This document shows, one piece after another, positions 13,816 to 15,663 of a DNA stretch of 15,663 bases. Source of the DNA: CAZHOS01 sp964534605 (GTDB lineage Bacteria; Patescibacteriota; Saccharimonadia; Saccharimonadales; VXPC01); NCBI GenBank assembly GCA_964534605.1, contig CAZHOS010000021.1:1-15663 (forward strand), written 5' to 3'. The position numbers and the translations under genes were made by a program. Under the pieces are notes generated by a model. It saw only the letters and a list, made by a program, of their open reading frames with translations. It was not told where the DNA came from and did not search any database. Each line of letters starts with the position of its first letter. Positions within the stretch are counted from its first letter, which is position 1.

Positions 13816-15333
13816 ATGACAGTAAATCAAAAAATCGGTCGACTTATTCAGCGAACTCGCCAACAAAGGGGTCTCACCCAGGCAGAGCTAGCGAAGCTAC
13901 TCAAGACATCTCAGAGCGCTATTAACCGCATAGAACACGGCAAGCAGAACCTAAGCCTAGAGACACTGGCTCGACTTAGCGATGCTCTAGAAAAACCGCT
14001 GCTTAATCTGCCTGGTGATGCGGTCAGTCTGCGTGTAACCGGCGGCAAGAAGCTATCTGGATCGGTAGATGTCAAGACGTCTAAAAACGCTGCTGTCGGC
14101 TTGCTTTGCGCTAGTCTTCTGAACAAAGGCACCACCAAGCTGCGTAATGTATCGAAGATCGAGGAGGTGCACCGCATAATCGAGGTGCTCGAAAGCATTG
14201 GCGTCAAGGTGCGCTGGATAGGGTCCGACCTAGAAATCAAGCGCCCAGTCAAACTAAAGCTCGACCAAATGGACGAGAAGGCCGCCAAGCGGACACGTAG
14301 CGTTATTATGTTCTTGGGGCCACTGATGCACGAGGCAAAGAACTTTAAGATACCTTTTGCGGGCGGCTGCAAACTAGGCAAGCGAACCGTTACTCCTCAT
14401 ATGTATGGCTTGGAGGAGCTAGGGCTTAGCGTCAACACAACCAACACTCACTACGAAGTCACTTCTAAGCCCCACGCTGCGCCGCGGTCGATCGTTATGT
14501 ACGAGAGCGGTGACACCACAACAGAAAATCTGCTGATGGCGGCAGCACTGACTCCATCGACAACCGTTATTAAAATGGCCAGCGCTAACTACATGGTTCA
14601 GGATATCTGCCTCTTCCTAAAAAGGCTTGGAGTAAAAGTCGAGGGCATCGGTACAACCGTTTTAACAGTCACTGGCGTGAAAGAAATAAAAAAGAATATC
14701 AGCTACTGCCCTAGCGAAGACCCTGTTGAAGCTATGACCTTCATAGCGGCCACAATAACCACAGATAGCTGCGTCGAAATTAATAGGATACCGCTCGACT
14801 TCCTAGAGCTAGAATTGACCAAGCTCGAGAAGATGGGGCTAGACTACGAGATCCTACACGAATACAAAGCAGATAACGGCTACACACGGCTAGCTGACGT
14901 GCGGGTCAACAGGCACCACGGTAAGCTAAAGGCACCAGCCGAGAAGGTTTATGGCCGCCCCTTCCCAGGCCTCAACATAGACCACCTGCCCTACTTTGTA
15001 CCAATCGCCGCCGTCGCCAAAGGGCGCACATTGATCCACGACTGGGTCTACGAAAACCGTGCAATCTACTATACCGAGCTGACCAAGCTTGGCGCAGACG
15101 TGCAACTCGCTGACCCTCACCGCGTCTACGTAACTGGCCCAACTAAATGGCAGCCAACCGATATGATCAGCCCACCCGCCCTGCGCCCAGCAGTCATTAA
15201 CCTAATCGCCATGCTCGCCGCACCTGGTGTCAGCACCCTGCGCAATGTCTATACGATCAACCGCGGCTACGAACAGCTCGCCGAAAGACTTAACTCCATC
15301 GGCGCCGAAATAGAAATAGTCCACGAACTCTAA
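13816..15333 (+). CDS. murA: UDP-GlcNAc 1-carboxyvinyltransferase fused to an XRE helix-turn-helix
   Basis: The 505-residue product combines an N-terminal XRE-type helix-turn-helix (about residues 5-59: IGRLIQRTRQQRGLTQAELA, then TSQSAINRIEHGK) with a MurA domain (about 70-505) that transfers enolpyruvate from PEP to UDP-GlcNAc, the first committed step of peptidoglycan synthesis. MurA landmarks are present: SKNA (K90, N91), AGGCKLGKR with the catalytic, fosfomycin-targeted Cys185 and the following Arg188, the FPGLNIDHLP motif with the catalytic-Asp equivalent D389, and INRGYE with Arg483. Ordinary MurA is about 420 residues, so the extra 80 are the DNA-binding part. This suggests the enzyme could also regulate its own or wall genes; an inverted repeat overlaps its promoter. 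ATG 13816 was chosen from the promoter position and because it starts the HTH directly. Confidence 0.92.
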   Translation: MTVNQKIGRLIQRTRQQRGLTQAELAKLLKTSQSAINRIEHGKQNLSLETLARLSDALEKPLLNLPGDAVSLRVTGGKKLSGSVDVKTSKNAAVGLLCASLLNKGTTKLRNVSKIEEVHRIIEVLESIGVKVRWIGSDLEIKRPVKLKLDQMDEKAAKRTRSVIMFLGPLMHEAKNFKIPFAGGCKLGKRTVTPHMYGLEELGLSVNTTNTHYEVTSKPHAAPRSIVMYESGDTTTENLLMAAALTPSTTVIKMASANYMVQDICLFLKRLGVKVEGIGTTVLTVTGVKEIKKNISYCPSEDPVEAMTFIAATITTDSCVEINRIPLDFLELELTKLEKMGLDYEILHEYKADNGYTRLADVRVNRHHGKLKAPAEKVYGRPFPGLNIDHLPYFVPIAAVAKGRTLIHDWVYENRAIYYTELTKLGADVQLADPHRVYVTGPTKWQPTDMISPPALRPAVINLIAMLAAPGVSTLRNVYTINRGYEQLAERLNSIGAEIEIVHEL

Positions 15334-15375
15334 AAAAAGCCTAAGGATTAGAGGTACTGGATAAATATAAAAACC

Positions 15376-15409
15376 ACAGTCAAATTTCACGATCGTGAAA
15401 TTTGACTGT
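15376..15409. repeat. Perfect 34-bp palindrome downstream of murA
   Basis: The 17 bases 15376-15392 are exactly complementary to 15393-15409, with GATC at the centre. On the minus strand it is followed by GGTTTTTATA, so it can act as a terminator for leftward transcripts; on the plus strand no T run follows. The rest of 15334-15608 contains no coding region. Confidence 0.85.
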
Positions 15410-15469
15410 AATAAGGTTAGATATCATTAAAATAGAGGGAGTTTAACTCTTGGTCATTCTGGTAAAGAT

Positions 15470-15543
15470 GCTTGTTTGTTAAGCGCGACGGAACGGCTAA
15501 TTAATTGCTTGTTTGGTCGTCGCAGCTAGGCGCTCTAACAAGC
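15470..15543. other. Long imperfect hairpin in the murA/tRNA-His gap
   Basis: GCTTGTT at the left end (15470-15476) pairs with AACAAGC (15537-15543), followed inward by GCGC with GCGC and CGACG (15486-15490) with CGTCG (15518-15522). GCTTGTTTG is also repeated directly at 15470-15478 and 15507-15515. Between two terminator-like palindromes on the minus strand, it could be a small RNA, but I see no promoter that proves it. Confidence 0.35.
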
Positions 15544-15571
15544 TGATTGCTTAATTTTAGATGCTATTCAG

Positions 15572-15609
15572 AATTAAAAATACTTCACAAATGTGAAGTA
15601 TTTTTAATT
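15572..15609 (-). terminator. Bidirectional terminator abutting tRNA-His
   Basis: Arms of 18 bases (15572-15589 and 15592-15609) match perfectly around a two-base loop. They carry A-rich and T-rich outer ends, so the hairpin can terminate transcription in both directions. The right arm starts inside the CCA of tRNA-His, leaving almost no 3' trailer. Confidence 0.8.
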
Positions 15610-15663
15610 GGGGCGAGTGACCGGAATTGAACCGGCGACCTTCTGAACCACAACCAGACGCTC
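15609..15663 (-). tRNA. tRNA-His (anticodon GTG), 3' part only
   Basis: The 3' 55 bases are visible on the minus strand; the 5' part is beyond the right edge. CCA is at 15611-15609, preceded by the C73 discriminator (15612) and the acceptor strand CACTCGC. The T arm is GCCGG-TTCAATT-CCGGT, and the anticodon stem TCTGG/TCAGA encloses TTGTGGT with GTG at 15651-15649. C73 is the hallmark of tRNA-His, where it faces the extra G-1. Confidence 0.93.

Overview
The window most likely comes from a small-genome member of the Patescibacteria (CPR), with Saccharibacteria as the best guess. The evidence is short intergenic gaps, compact wall and nucleotide genes (murA, murB, a ThyX-type thymidylate synthase, tmk), a Rel protein without its C-terminal regulatory half, a MurA with an N-terminal helix-turn-helix, and -10 boxes placed so close to start codons that several mRNAs look leaderless. 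The lineage is an inference from gene content and style; no rRNA is present to confirm it.

Left part (1-3019): the 5' end of a membrane-anchored protein leaves the left edge on the minus strand. Divergent from it is tRNA-Lys(TTT) with a strong promoter. About 365 bp of hairpin-rich DNA follows, in which the last 18 bases of the tRNA recur twice. Then come thyX and tmk, overlapping by one base, which make dTMP and phosphorylate it to dTDP.

Middle (3020-6083): a two-gene cassette lies between two copies of a 52-bp direct repeat (46/52 identical). It encodes a membrane-anchored ATPase-TOPRIM protein of the OLD type and a protein with an R-x4-H HEPN-like motif. The start codon of the ATPase sits in the loop of a perfect 22-bp inverted repeat. 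Parts of the ATPase gene are visibly AT-richer than the housekeeping genes. This is the best candidate for an undescribed system, probably phage defence or abortive infection. Downstream is a small two-helix membrane protein whose promoter lies in the second repeat.

Central housekeeping part (6365-9837, minus strand): glucose-6-phosphate isomerase, then about 420 bp of gene-free DNA with two diverged ~110-bp repeats and a possible multi-branched RNA structure, then a two-gene operon with an HTH-DUF3467 protein and a YpfJ-type zinc metallopeptidase.

Right part (9838-15663): murB and a short Rel (ppGpp synthetase/hydrolase) overlap by one base. glyA converges on rel. murA, fused to an XRE-type helix-turn-helix, diverges from glyA across an inverted repeat that could be its own operator. 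The end holds a 34-bp perfect palindrome, another long hairpin, a terminator and the 3' part of tRNA-His(GTG) on the minus strand. Cell-wall precursor synthesis (murA, murB), one-carbon and nucleotide metabolism (glyA, thyX, tmk) and stringent control (rel) are thus close together.
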